This document shows positions 18,953 to 27,059 of a stretch of 64,000 nucleotides of DNA, piece by piece (position 1 is the stretch's first letter; each line of letters starts with the position of its first letter). The stretch spans positions 1-64,000 of the forward strand of contig JAJCYM010000076.1 of assembly GCA_029262895.1 (NCBI GenBank). The letters run 5' to 3'. The DNA comes from Roseivirga sp. (GTDB lineage Bacteria > Bacteroidota > Bacteroidia > Cytophagales > Cyclobacteriaceae). Made by a program: the position numbers and the translations under genes. A model generated the notes under the pieces. It worked only from the letters and a program-made list of their open reading frames with translations. It searched no databases and was not told where the DNA came from.

Positions 18953-20223
18953 GGGGTCAAAGCGGTTTTAAGAATATGAACAAATTGATAGACGTCTTCA
19001 AAACTGTTATATAATGGGACAGGTGCCACACGAATTACATTAGGTTCTCGCCAATCTGCCAAGACTCCCTTTTCGGTCAATTCATCAAATAGGGCTCTTC
19101 CATTTTGATGGAAGAAAATTGAAAGCTGGCAACCGCGCTGTGTTGGATCACTCGGAGTAAGCACTTCGAATATGTCATCATCTCCACTTAACTCCTGGAT
19201 CAGAAATTCCATATAACCTGTCAACTTCAAGCTCTTTTCCCGCAGGGCTTCCATGCCCACTTCATCAAAGATCTCCAAGGATGCTAAATGGGCTGCACTC
19301 GAAAGCACATTGACATTGCTCACTTGCCAACCATCCGCTCCGGGCATAGGATCAAAGCCTTTGGTCATTTGAAAACGAGTATCCTCATTATGACCCCACC
19401 AACCCGCAAATCGAGGAATAGATTTGTCATGCGCAAAGCGTTCATGCACGAAGATGCCAGAAACGTTGCCAGGACCGCTATTCAAGTATTTGTAGCTGCA
19501 CCAGGTGGCAAAGTCAACGCCCCAATCGTGCAGATGCAAAGGGAGGTTACCCATCGCATGAGCCAAATCCCAACCGACATAAGCCCCTGCCTCATGGCCT
19601 GCCTTTGTAATTGTCGGGATATCAAAAAACTGACCTGTATAATACTGGACTCCACTTAAGAAGACCACAGCCAATTGGTCACCCGCTTCGCTGATAGCGC
19701 TTAAAATGTCTTCTGTTCGAAGGTTGTTTTCTCCTTCTCTTGGTTTCAGTTCAATCAAAACCTCATCTGGATTTAATCCATGATGTTTGATTTGGGATTC
19801 GAACATATACTGATCCGAAGGAAAGGCTCCGGATTCTGCGATAATTTTGTATCGCCCCTCAGTTGGTCTATAAAAGGAGACCATCAATAAGTGCAGGTTG
19901 ACCGTTAGCTGGTTCATGGAGACCACTTCCATAGGCTTGGCTCCGACCAGCTTGGCAAGTGATTCCTTTAAGAATTTGTGGTAGTACATCCAAGGGCGTT
20001 CGGCACCCTTAAAATGTCCTTCTACTGCGTAATTTTCCCAATCGCTCAGTTCTTGTTCTACAAAACTCCGAGCTGATTTTGGTTGAAGACCAAGAGAATT
20101 TCCTACAAAATAATAAGCTTCACGACCATTAATTTTTGGGATATGGAATTGATCACGGTATGATCTCAATGGATCATCTGCATCCATTCGTTGGGCAAAT
20201 TCCAGTGAATTCTCGTAGCTCAT
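18949..20223 (-). CDS. kynU: Kynureninase
   Basis: YYFVGNSLGLQPKSA, VGWDLAHAMGNLPLHLHDWGVDFATWCSYKYLNSGPGNVSGIFVHE; 4-bp overlap with kmo. Confidence 0.95.
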   Translation of the reverse strand: MSYENSLEFAQRMDADDPLRSYRDQFHIPKINGREAYYFVGNSLGLQPKSARSFVEQELSDWENYAVEGHFKGAERPWMYYHKFLKESLAKLVGAKPMEVVSMNQLTVNLHLLMVSFYRPTEGRYKIIAESGAFPSDQYMFESQIKHHGLNPDEVLIELKPREGENNLRTEDILSAISEAGDQLAVVFLSGVQYYTGQFFDIPTITKAGHEAGAYVGWDLAHAMGNLPLHLHDWGVDFATWCSYKYLNSGPGNVSGIFVHERFAHDKSIPRFAGWWGHNEDTRFQMTKGFDPMPGADGWQVSNVNVLSSAAHLASLEIFDEVGMEALREKSLKLTGYMEFLIQELSGDDDIFEVLTPSDPTQRGCQLSIFFHQNGRALFDELTEKGVLADWREPNVIRVAPVPLYNSFEDVYQFVHILKTALTP

Positions 20224-20714
20224 CCGAATAAAGTAGTTTGGTTCATACCCGGTAATGAATTTTCATGCTTGAGTAGCCATTCCTTTTTATCGATTCCACT
20301 GGCAAAGCCAGTAAGACTTCCGTCCGAGCCAATTACCCTATGGCAAGGGATGATTACGGCAATAGGGTTCTTTCCATTTGCACCTCCAACTGCCCTGATT
20401 TTTTTGATATCGCCTAGCCTTACCGCCTGCTTTGCATAGGTGCTGGTGTCACCAAAAGGAATTTCCAGAAGAGCATCCCATGCTTCCTTTTGGAAATCGG
20501 TACCCTCTGGTGCCAGGGGTAGGTTGAATTCTTTGCGTTTCCCTTGAAAGTACTCTCCAAGTTGCTTTTTACAATGCCTCACGTGCAGCGGTAAGATTCC
20601 ACCACTCTCTTCTCCTTTGTCATCAACAAAGGAGACCATTTTAATAGCCGTAGTGTCCCCAACGATTTTTACCAACCCTAATGGCGAATCCATGTATGTT
20701 ATTCCAGCGTTCAT
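20220..20714 (-). CDS. ogt: Methylated-DNA--[protein]-cysteine S-methyltransferase
   Basis: IPCHRVIGSDGSLTGFASGIDKKEWLLKHE active-site motif; 4-bp overlap with kynU. Confidence 0.93.
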   Translation of the reverse strand: MNAGITYMDSPLGLVKIVGDTTAIKMVSFVDDKGEESGGILPLHVRHCKKQLGEYFQGKRKEFNLPLAPEGTDFQKEAWDALLEIPFGDTSTYAKQAVRLGDIKKIRAVGGANGKNPIAVIIPCHRVIGSDGSLTGFASGIDKKEWLLKHENSLPGMNQTTLFG

Positions 20715-20718
20715 TGCT

Positions 20719-21729
20719 TTATAAGAATTGTTCCTTGGTCAAATTCAACCATTCTAAGGTGGAGTTGCAAAAGATATCCTCCACTGTCTCTTTAGGTAAT
20801 CCCATCTCCTCGATATAAGCCCCAATCTCAAGATCACCGAGTGGAAAAGGATAATCAGAACCTAAAGTTACCTTCTTGGAACCCTGCATTTCCAAAACAT
20901 ATTTTAAAAGTAAGGGGTCATGGGTGATAGAATCAACCCAGAACTTGCCGACATATTCCCTTGGATTGATAGGGTTGTCGATGGCTACCAAATCAGGCCT
21001 GCAATTAAAGCCGTGTTCCACTCTGCCTATTGTGGGTAAAAAGGAGCCGCCAGCATGAGAGAAATTGACCCGAAGGTCTGGTAGTCTTTCCAATACTCCT
21101 CCGAAAATCAGTGAGCAGGCAGCCCTTGAGGTTTCTGCAGGCATACCAACCAGCCATGGCAACCAGTACCTGTCCATGTTGTGGAAGCCCATCATATTCC
21201 AGGGATGGATCATGACAGCCATACCCAGTTCCTGGCAGGCTTCAAAAATTGGGAAGAAACGAGGACTGCTTAAATTCTTATCGTTAATATTAGACCCGAT
21301 CTGGATTCCCGGTAGATTCAACTCTTTCTTGCAACGCTCTAATTCTTTGATCGCAGCGTCTTCATCCTGCATAGGAATGGTGCCAAGGCCTATATAGTTC
21401 TTCGGATATTTCTGACAGGTCTTGGCTACATCATCATTTAGGTATTCTGAAATCTCCAGAGCATCATCCGGCTTAGCATTGTAAGAAAACATTACGGGAA
21501 TGGTGCAGATCACCTGGACCTGGGTATCGTAGCCTGCATACTCTTCAATGCGTTCTTCGGCATCCCAACAATTGGACTGAATCTCCCTAAAGAACTTAGA
21601 CCCCTTCATCATTCTAGCCGCACCTTCCTTGTGATGATGTAAATGAATGAAGTCACCATATCCAAACTTCTCTGTCCATTTGGGCAGATGCTTGGGGATG
21701 ATATGGGTGTGCATGTCTATTTTTAACAT
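20719..21729 (-). CDS. Amidohydrolase, 2-amino-3-carboxymuconate-6-semialdehyde decarboxylase (ACMSD)
   Basis: MLKIDMHTHIIPKHLPKW, MIHPWNMMG, NFSHAGGSFLPTIGRVEHG, KVTLGSDYPFPLGD; context with HAO/KynU. Confidence 0.9.
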   Translation of the reverse strand: MLKIDMHTHIIPKHLPKWTEKFGYGDFIHLHHHKEGAARMMKGSKFFREIQSNCWDAEERIEEYAGYDTQVQVICTIPVMFSYNAKPDDALEISEYLNDDVAKTCQKYPKNYIGLGTIPMQDEDAAIKELERCKKELNLPGIQIGSNINDKNLSSPRFFPIFEACQELGMAVMIHPWNMMGFHNMDRYWLPWLVGMPAETSRAACSLIFGGVLERLPDLRVNFSHAGGSFLPTIGRVEHGFNCRPDLVAIDNPINPREYVGKFWVDSITHDPLLLKYVLEMQGSKKVTLGSDYPFPLGDLEIGAYIEEMGLPKETVEDIFCNSTLEWLNLTKEQFL

Positions 21730-21738
21730 AAGTCCATG

Positions 21739-21778
21739 GTCAATTGGTGAATTTGTAAAATGGGTAATTTGTTAATTG
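21739..21778 (+). repeat. Degenerate 8-bp-periodic array (left flank of S23 gene)
   Basis: GTCAATTG-GTGAATTT-GTAAAATG-GGTAATTT-GTTAATTG. Confidence 0.75.
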
Positions 21779-21781
21779 GCA

Positions 21782-22150
21782 TCAATTGACTTCTTTCGAT
21801 TGACTAGTAATGTATTTTATATATGCGTTTAGAGATTTGTGTAGTCCGTCTATTTCTCTTACAAGCTTATCATTGTCCTCTTTTGCAATAATCTTTCTTC
21901 TAAATGCCTTTCCAACCCAAGTTTTTGTTTCAAGCAATGAGCCTCTTGAATAGTAGCAGAAATTTCTGTTTTCCTTAAAGAAGAATCGGCCATATCCTTC
22001 AGCAATGTTAGCAGCTACAGAGTCAGCACTTCGTACCAATTGTTTTCCTATAGTGTCCTTTTTGAAGAAATCCCATCCATCCACCAATTCCCAAATGGTA
22101 TCTCCCAATTCGTTGGATTTATTATAAATGTTCAAATCTTCGAGTTTCAT
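21782..22150 (-). CDS. Four-helix bundle protein (S23/IVS-encoded family)
   Basis: MKLEDLNIYNKSNELGDTIWELVDGWDFFKKDTIGKQLVRSADSVAANIAEGYGR...FCYYSRGSLLETKTW: typical S23 pattern. Confidence 0.93.
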   Translation of the reverse strand: MKLEDLNIYNKSNELGDTIWELVDGWDFFKKDTIGKQLVRSADSVAANIAEGYGRFFFKENRNFCYYSRGSLLETKTWVGKAFRRKIIAKEDNDKLVREIDGLHKSLNAYIKYITSQSKEVN

Positions 22151-22169
22151 TCTGCCTTATTTACTAAAA

Positions 22170-22233
22170 CTAATTTTCCAAACTCCCAATCCACGATTTC
22201 CTAACTCACCATTTTCCTAATTCACCAATCAAC
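22170..22233 (-). repeat. Degenerate 8-bp-periodic array (right flank of S23 gene), inverted relative to the left array
   Basis: Reverse complement: GTTGATTG-GTGAATTA-GGAAAATG-GTGAGTTA-GGAAATCG-TGGATTGG-GAGTTTGG-AAAATTAG. First 25 nt match the left array at 21/25. Confidence 0.7.
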
Positions 22234-22763
22234 TATTCCACAAACCTTGGGTCCGTTTCCATCTCATGGCCGCATTTAGAGCAAGTCCGAAGTTCTTCAG
22301 AGGCGTAATATTCTCGGAATCGTGGTTGGAAGTCCGTCTCAACATTGGTAAGTGGGAAATAGGTGTCATGAAGCTTATTATTGCAGTTGTCGCAAAACCA
22401 CATCAAGCCATCTGTATGCTCCGATGTTCTTACTCTTTCTATTACCAAACCAATTGAGCCTTCTGAGCGCATGGGAGAATGCGGAATTTTTGGAGGTAAT
22501 AAAAACATTTCACCTTCCCTGATAGGGATGTCCACCGCTTTTCCATCCTCCTGAATTCGCACATTAATATCACCTTCAAGTTGATAAAAAAGCTCTTCTG
22601 TTTCATTGTAGTGATAGTCCTTACGGGCATTTGGGCCTGCCACAATCATCACGATGTAATCAGTACCTGCCGGATAGAGGTTCCGGTTAGCCACCGGAGG
22701 TTTGAGTAAATTCCGGTTTTCATCTATCCATTTCTGAAGGTTAAAGGGTTGACTGACTGCCAT
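22233..22763 (-). CDS. nbaC: 3-hydroxyanthranilate 3,4-dioxygenase
   Basis: FNLQKWIDENRNLLKPPVANRNLY, HYNETEELFYQLEGDINVRIQEDGK, PPKIPHSPMR, C-terminal CxxC pairs. Confidence 0.94.
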   Translation of the reverse strand: MAVSQPFNLQKWIDENRNLLKPPVANRNLYPAGTDYIVMIVAGPNARKDYHYNETEELFYQLEGDINVRIQEDGKAVDIPIREGEMFLLPPKIPHSPMRSEGSIGLVIERVRTSEHTDGLMWFCDNCNNKLHDTYFPLTNVETDFQPRFREYYASEELRTCSKCGHEMETDPRFVE

Positions 22764-22851
22764 GACAAAATGGTTTTGGTGTTTGGCTAAATTAACAAAT
22801 TTTAGGGCGACAGCCAGTAGAAATTTCAGAATCGCCTTTGTGCAATTTTCA

Positions 22852-22859
22852 TAACTTTA
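22852..22859 (+). promoter_or_regulatory. Bacteroidota -7 box (TAACTTTA) 5 nt before SDR start
   Basis: TAnnTTTG-like box, then ccccc and ATG 22865. Confidence 0.5.
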
Positions 22860-22864
22860 CCCCC

Positions 22865-23653
22865 ATGGATTTAAACCTTAAAGGAAAAAGAGCATTGGTT
22901 TGTGGCAGTACCCAGGGTATAGGTAAAGCGACAGCTATCGAACTGGCAAACTTAGGGGCAAGTGTAACGCTTTTGGCTAGAAATCAAGAAGCCCTTGAGG
23001 AGACAAAGGCAGACTTGTTCTCGTCATCTGGTCAACAACATGAGGTGCTTGTAGCGGATTTTGCCAAACCTGACAATCTAAGACAGGCTCTGGCTGATCA
23101 TGTCGATGTCAACAACCCTTATCATATTTTGGTGAATAATACGGGGGGACCTCCCGGAGGTTTGGCGATTGATGCTGAATTGGAGGCTTTCAGAATTGCT
23201 TTTAACCAACACTTGATCTGTAATCAGATTTTAGTACAATCCTTAGCGGAGGGTATGAAAAAGGAAGGTTACGGAAGAATTATTAATGTGATTTCCACTT
23301 CTGTGAAAGCGCCAATCCCAGGGCTGGGAGTTTCCAATACCATTCGTGGTGCTGTGGCCAATTGGTCTAAAACCCTGTCCAATGAACTGGGTCAATTTGG
23401 CGTTACTGTGAACAACGTTCTGCCAGGGGCTACCGCAACTCAAAGACTTACCTCTATAATTGAAAATAAGGCGAACAAGGCGGCCAAATCAGTTGATGAG
23501 ATGGAAATGGAAATGAAAAGTGAAATTCCGGCAAGAAGATTTGCGGACGCGGGAGAAGTTGCATCGGCCATTGCCTTTTTAGCCACGCCTTCAGCCGGCT
23601 ATATCAATGGAATCAATCTACCAGTTGACGGAGGGAGAACTGCCAGTCTCTAG
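22865..23653 (+). CDS. SDR family oxidoreductase
   Basis: Start revised from 22838 to ATG 22865 (MDLNLKGKRALVCGSTQGIGKATA); NNTGGPPGG, catalytic S/Y/K region, PVDGG end. Confidence 0.9.
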   Translation: MDLNLKGKRALVCGSTQGIGKATAIELANLGASVTLLARNQEALEETKADLFSSSGQQHEVLVADFAKPDNLRQALADHVDVNNPYHILVNNTGGPPGGLAIDAELEAFRIAFNQHLICNQILVQSLAEGMKKEGYGRIINVISTSVKAPIPGLGVSNTIRGAVANWSKTLSNELGQFGVTVNNVLPGATATQRLTSIIENKANKAAKSVDEMEMEMKSEIPARRFADAGEVASAIAFLATPSAGYINGINLPVDGGRTASL

Positions 23654-23656
23654 TAA

Positions 23657-24640
23657 ATGTCCATGACTCCAGTTATTGATCTCCATTGTGACTTACCGGT
23701 TTATCTGATGATGAATCCGCAGGCCACGCCTGACACTCGAGCGATGGGAGCGGGTATACCATTCCTCAAAGAAGGACATGTTAAACTTCAGACAATGGCC
23801 ATTTATACAGGGGTTGAAGAAGAAAGTTCCAGGGAGGGGCTTCAGCAGGCACTGATTTATAGGGACATGCTAAATCAACATTCAACCGATTTCTTTCAAG
23901 CCGGGCCAGGTTTTGAAGACGCTGACTCTGGACGTATTGGAATTGTTGCCGCTCTGGAAAGTGCCTCGGGGATATGTAATGAGTCTGAGCCGTTGGAAAA
24001 TGCGTTTAAAAACCTTGAAGAAATAATAAAGAACGTACAAAGGCTTTTCTATATCAGCCTGACCCACCATGATGAAAATCGCTTTGGTGGAGGAAATTAT
24101 TCAAAGCCTGGCTTAAAGCCAGACGGTCAGGTGCTGCTGGACTATATCAGTGGAAGACAGATCGCTATCGATTTGTCCCATACCTCTGATGCACTAGCAC
24201 ATGATATTTTAGATTATACCTACAGCAAGAATTTGGATGTTCCGGTGATAGCCAGCCATTCCAATTTTCGAGAGATCTGGGATCATCCAAGAAATCTGAC
24301 TAAAGAAAATGCGCTGGAAATTATAAATCGCAATGGGCTCATAGGCATGAATTTTCTCCGGGCTTTTCTTAATGATGACAGACCGGAAGCCTTGTATGAG
24401 CATATAGAATACGGAATGGCTTTGGCGGGAGGAGAGGATGCGCTATGCTTTGGGGCAGACTTTTTCTATACGGGGGATTTTCCTGATCCCAAGAGAGACC
24501 CTTATTATTTCCCTGAGCATGAAGATGCTTCAAAATACCCAGAGATATTAAAGACACTTGGCAAAAGAATATCCGAAAAGCAAATTGAAAAGCTTGCTTG
24601 CAAAAATGTAATGAGCTTTATCGCTTCAAATTGGAATTAA
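23657..24640 (+). CDS. Dipeptidase, peptidase M19 (renal dipeptidase-like)
   Basis: VIDLHCDLPVYLM, GIVAALESASG, YISLTHHDENRFGGG, IDLSHTSDALAHDILDY, VIASHSNFREIWDHPRNLT. Confidence 0.88.
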   Translation: MSMTPVIDLHCDLPVYLMMNPQATPDTRAMGAGIPFLKEGHVKLQTMAIYTGVEEESSREGLQQALIYRDMLNQHSTDFFQAGPGFEDADSGRIGIVAALESASGICNESEPLENAFKNLEEIIKNVQRLFYISLTHHDENRFGGGNYSKPGLKPDGQVLLDYISGRQIAIDLSHTSDALAHDILDYTYSKNLDVPVIASHSNFREIWDHPRNLTKENALEIINRNGLIGMNFLRAFLNDDRPEALYEHIEYGMALAGGEDALCFGADFFYTGDFPDPKRDPYYFPEHEDASKYPEILKTLGKRISEKQIEKLACKNVMSFIASNWN

Positions 24641-24643
24641 CCT

Positions 24644-26083
24644 ATGGAAAGAATACTCAACTATATCAATGGTAAACTAACTGAACCAGCGTCAGGACAG
24701 TATTTGGAAAACTTCGACCCGTCTGTTGGTCAGGTTTATGGTGAAATTCCGGATTCTGATCAACGGGATGTTGAGAAAGCGGTGGAAGCTGCTAAAGAAT
24801 CCTTCCCGGAATGGTCTTCCAAATCGAACGAAGAGCGATCCAGAGTAATGATTAAGATTGCAGATTTAATTGATGAAAATCTGGAAAGGCTAGCCAAAGC
24901 CGAATCGAAAGATAACGGCAAGCCATTAAAATTGGCCAGGGCGGTGGATATTCCACGTGCCTCTTCCAATTTCAGGTTTTTTGCCACAGGTATTCTTCAC
25001 TTTGCTTCGGAGTCTCATTTGATGGATGGGGCGATTAACTACACAACGAGAACTCCCATAGGGGTAGCGGGTTGTATTTCGCCCTGGAATTTGCCACTAT
25101 ACCTCTTCACCTGGAAAATAGCTCCTGCCTTGGCTGCTGGAAACACGGTGGTTGCTAAGCCATCGGAGATCACTCCAATGACCGCCTTTTTACTTTCTGA
25201 GCTTTGTATAGAAGCTGGTTTGCCGGCTGGCGTGCTGAATATCGTACATGGACTCGGACCAAAGGTGGGTCAGGCAATTGTTGAACATCAGGATGTGCCC
25301 TTGATATCCTTTACCGGTGGCACAGCAACTGGCAAAGGCATAGCGGCTACGGCTGGGCCGATGTTTAAGAAATTGTCCCTGGAGCTCGGAGGGAAGAACC
25401 CAAACATCATTTTTGCAGATTGCGATTTTGACAAAGCACTTAGAACTTCTGTCCAATCCAGTTTTGCGAATCAAGGCCAAATTTGCCTATGTGGGTCCAG
25501 AATCTTTATTGAGAGATCGATCTATGACAAATTCAGGGATGCCTTTGTGGAAAGGGTTAAGAACCTGAAGGTAGGTGCACCCATGGATGAGACATCGAAT
25601 CTTGGTGCCGTGGTATCCAGTTCGCACATGGAAAAGGTGCTTTCCTATATAGAGTTGGCTAAGGAAGAGGGAGGTACAATACTTGCTGGAGGGGAACGAG
25701 TAGTTCTTGATGGCGAATTTTCCAATGGTTATTACCTGGCTCCGACAGTGATCGAGGGTCTTGACTATAATTGCAGAACCAATCAAGAGGAAATATTTGG
25801 TCCGGTAGTAACACTCACTCCATTTGATGAAGAAGCAGAGGTTTTACAGATGGCAAACAGCACACCTTACGGATTATCTGCTACAATATGGACAGAGAGC
25901 TTAACCAAGGCACATCGGACGGCTCACCAGCTAAAATGCGGTATCATTTGGGTGAACTGCTGGCTGGTACGAGACCTCCGCACACCCTTCGGAGGAATGA
26001 AACAATCTGGAGTTGGTCGAGAAGGTGGTTGGGAGGCTCTGAAATTTTTTACAGAAACCCGCAATGTGTGCGTAAAACTGTAA
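24644..26083 (+). CDS. Aldehyde dehydrogenase, probably 2-aminomuconic semialdehyde dehydrogenase
   Basis: PWNLPLYLFTWKIAPALAAGNTVVAKPSE, SFTGGTATGKGIA, LELGGKNPNIIF, FANQGQICLCGSR; kynurenine pathway context. Confidence 0.9.
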   Translation: MERILNYINGKLTEPASGQYLENFDPSVGQVYGEIPDSDQRDVEKAVEAAKESFPEWSSKSNEERSRVMIKIADLIDENLERLAKAESKDNGKPLKLARAVDIPRASSNFRFFATGILHFASESHLMDGAINYTTRTPIGVAGCISPWNLPLYLFTWKIAPALAAGNTVVAKPSEITPMTAFLLSELCIEAGLPAGVLNIVHGLGPKVGQAIVEHQDVPLISFTGGTATGKGIAATAGPMFKKLSLELGGKNPNIIFADCDFDKALRTSVQSSFANQGQICLCGSRIFIERSIYDKFRDAFVERVKNLKVGAPMDETSNLGAVVSSSHMEKVLSYIELAKEEGGTILAGGERVVLDGEFSNGYYLAPTVIEGLDYNCRTNQEEIFGPVVTLTPFDEEAEVLQMANSTPYGLSATIWTESLTKAHRTAHQLKCGIIWVNCWLVRDLRTPFGGMKQSGVGREGGWEALKFFTETRNVCVKL

Positions 26084-26176
26084 TTTTGGGATGAAATGCT
26101 ATTCCATGTATTTCAATGAAAAATGGCGCTGTGGATAAAATTGTGCAAAAGTTTTATGAATTAAGCCTATGTTAAA

Positions 26177-26207
26177 TTTCATTTATTCAAAATTCATATT
26201 AACTTTG
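26177..26207 (+). promoter_or_regulatory. Bacteroidota promoter TTTC-N19-TAACTTTG
   Basis: TTTC at 26177-26180, 19-nt spacer, TAACTTTG at 26200-26207; close to TTTG-N19-TAnnTTTG. Confidence 0.65.
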
Positions 26208-26212
26208 GATAG

Positions 26213-26467
26213 TCTCTACCAAAAAATGCTGCTTATAAGAACAGCTGCGGAGACCTCCTGCGGTTGATAGCAGGGGAAGAAAATTCGAATCTTCCTGAGC
26301 CATTTCAAGATTTTCAGGCAAGGTTTACAAAACTTGATTTAACATTTATCGCTAGATAAATTAAAGATAAGTCTGGGTATAGGAATCTTTTAGATTCACT
26401 ATGAGTAGTTAGTTGCCCAGGTGTTTAGGTGAAAGGGAGTCGCTCCAACGGGAGTGACTCTTTTATT
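26213..26467 (+). ncRNA. Candidate structured ncRNA (~255 nt), family unknown
   Basis: Bounded by a good promoter and a strong terminator; several stem-loops (CCTGC-N-GCAGG, GGAAGA-N-TCTTCC, CCTGA-N-TCAGG, GAATC-N-GATTC); only a 13-codon ORF noticed. Confidence 0.5.
26437..26466 (+). terminator. Rho-independent terminator GAGTCGCTCC-aacg-GGAGTGACTC-TTTT
   Basis: 10-bp stem with one G-U pair, 4-nt loop, T run. Confidence 0.85.
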
Positions 26468-26526
26468 TTGTGCTCTTCTCAATAAAAAGCATTCTCTACC
26501 TGGGAGCCGAACCTTTTAAATTAGCA

Positions 26527-26762
26527 TGAGTTCGGGATAAGAAGTCTCCTTTACTTTAAGGTTCGTCATCCTGCGGTCATTTCGTAGTCCCGAGTTTTAG
26601 GGACGGAGAAATCTTTTCACGTTTAATGAGTAAATCTGACTTTTACTGCTGAAAAAGATCCCTCTATGCTTCTCTTAAGCTACGCGAAAGCAAGACGGGA
26701 TGACCGATAATAGTTGCTACACTGAAAACCGGTTGTTCAATAAATTAATTATCCCGAGCTCA
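26527..26762. mobile_element. MITE-like element, copy 1
   Basis: Ends are inverted repeats TGAGTTCGGGATAA / TTATCCCGAGCTCA; interior closely matches copy 2 at 29884..30117; no ORF. Confidence 0.75.
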
Positions 26763-27059
26763 CATTAAATCACTATCAAACAACACCCCAAATATGCAGA
26801 GCCAGAGACGCATGTTCGTGTAGCCAGTAAGTTGCCAACTGGCGATGGAAGGGGTAATGTTGCAGTTCAAACAGCCGTATTGTGAGAGATGAATTTTCTC
26901 ATGAAGAAGAAAATAACCCCCTTATTACACTATTATGTGATGTCTTTATGGCCGGTTTTACCGACTTTTATCATTTTAGTGTAATTATTAGCCCTAATGG
27001 TCGTCTTGGTTAAGTAACCAAAATTCTTATTTGGAGTTCTAACTAAAAACTGACTTATC

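Noticed and set aside
21782-22150. S23 gene as evidence of an rRNA intervening sequence
   Set aside because: No 23S rRNA sequence around it; it lies between nbaC and ACMSD genes.
26213-26467. Assignment of the candidate ncRNA to SRP RNA, RNase P or tmRNA
   Set aside because: I could not find the diagnostic conserved cores (for example the SRP GGAAG/AGCAG tetraloop region) and the length does not fit RNase P or tmRNA; left unassigned.
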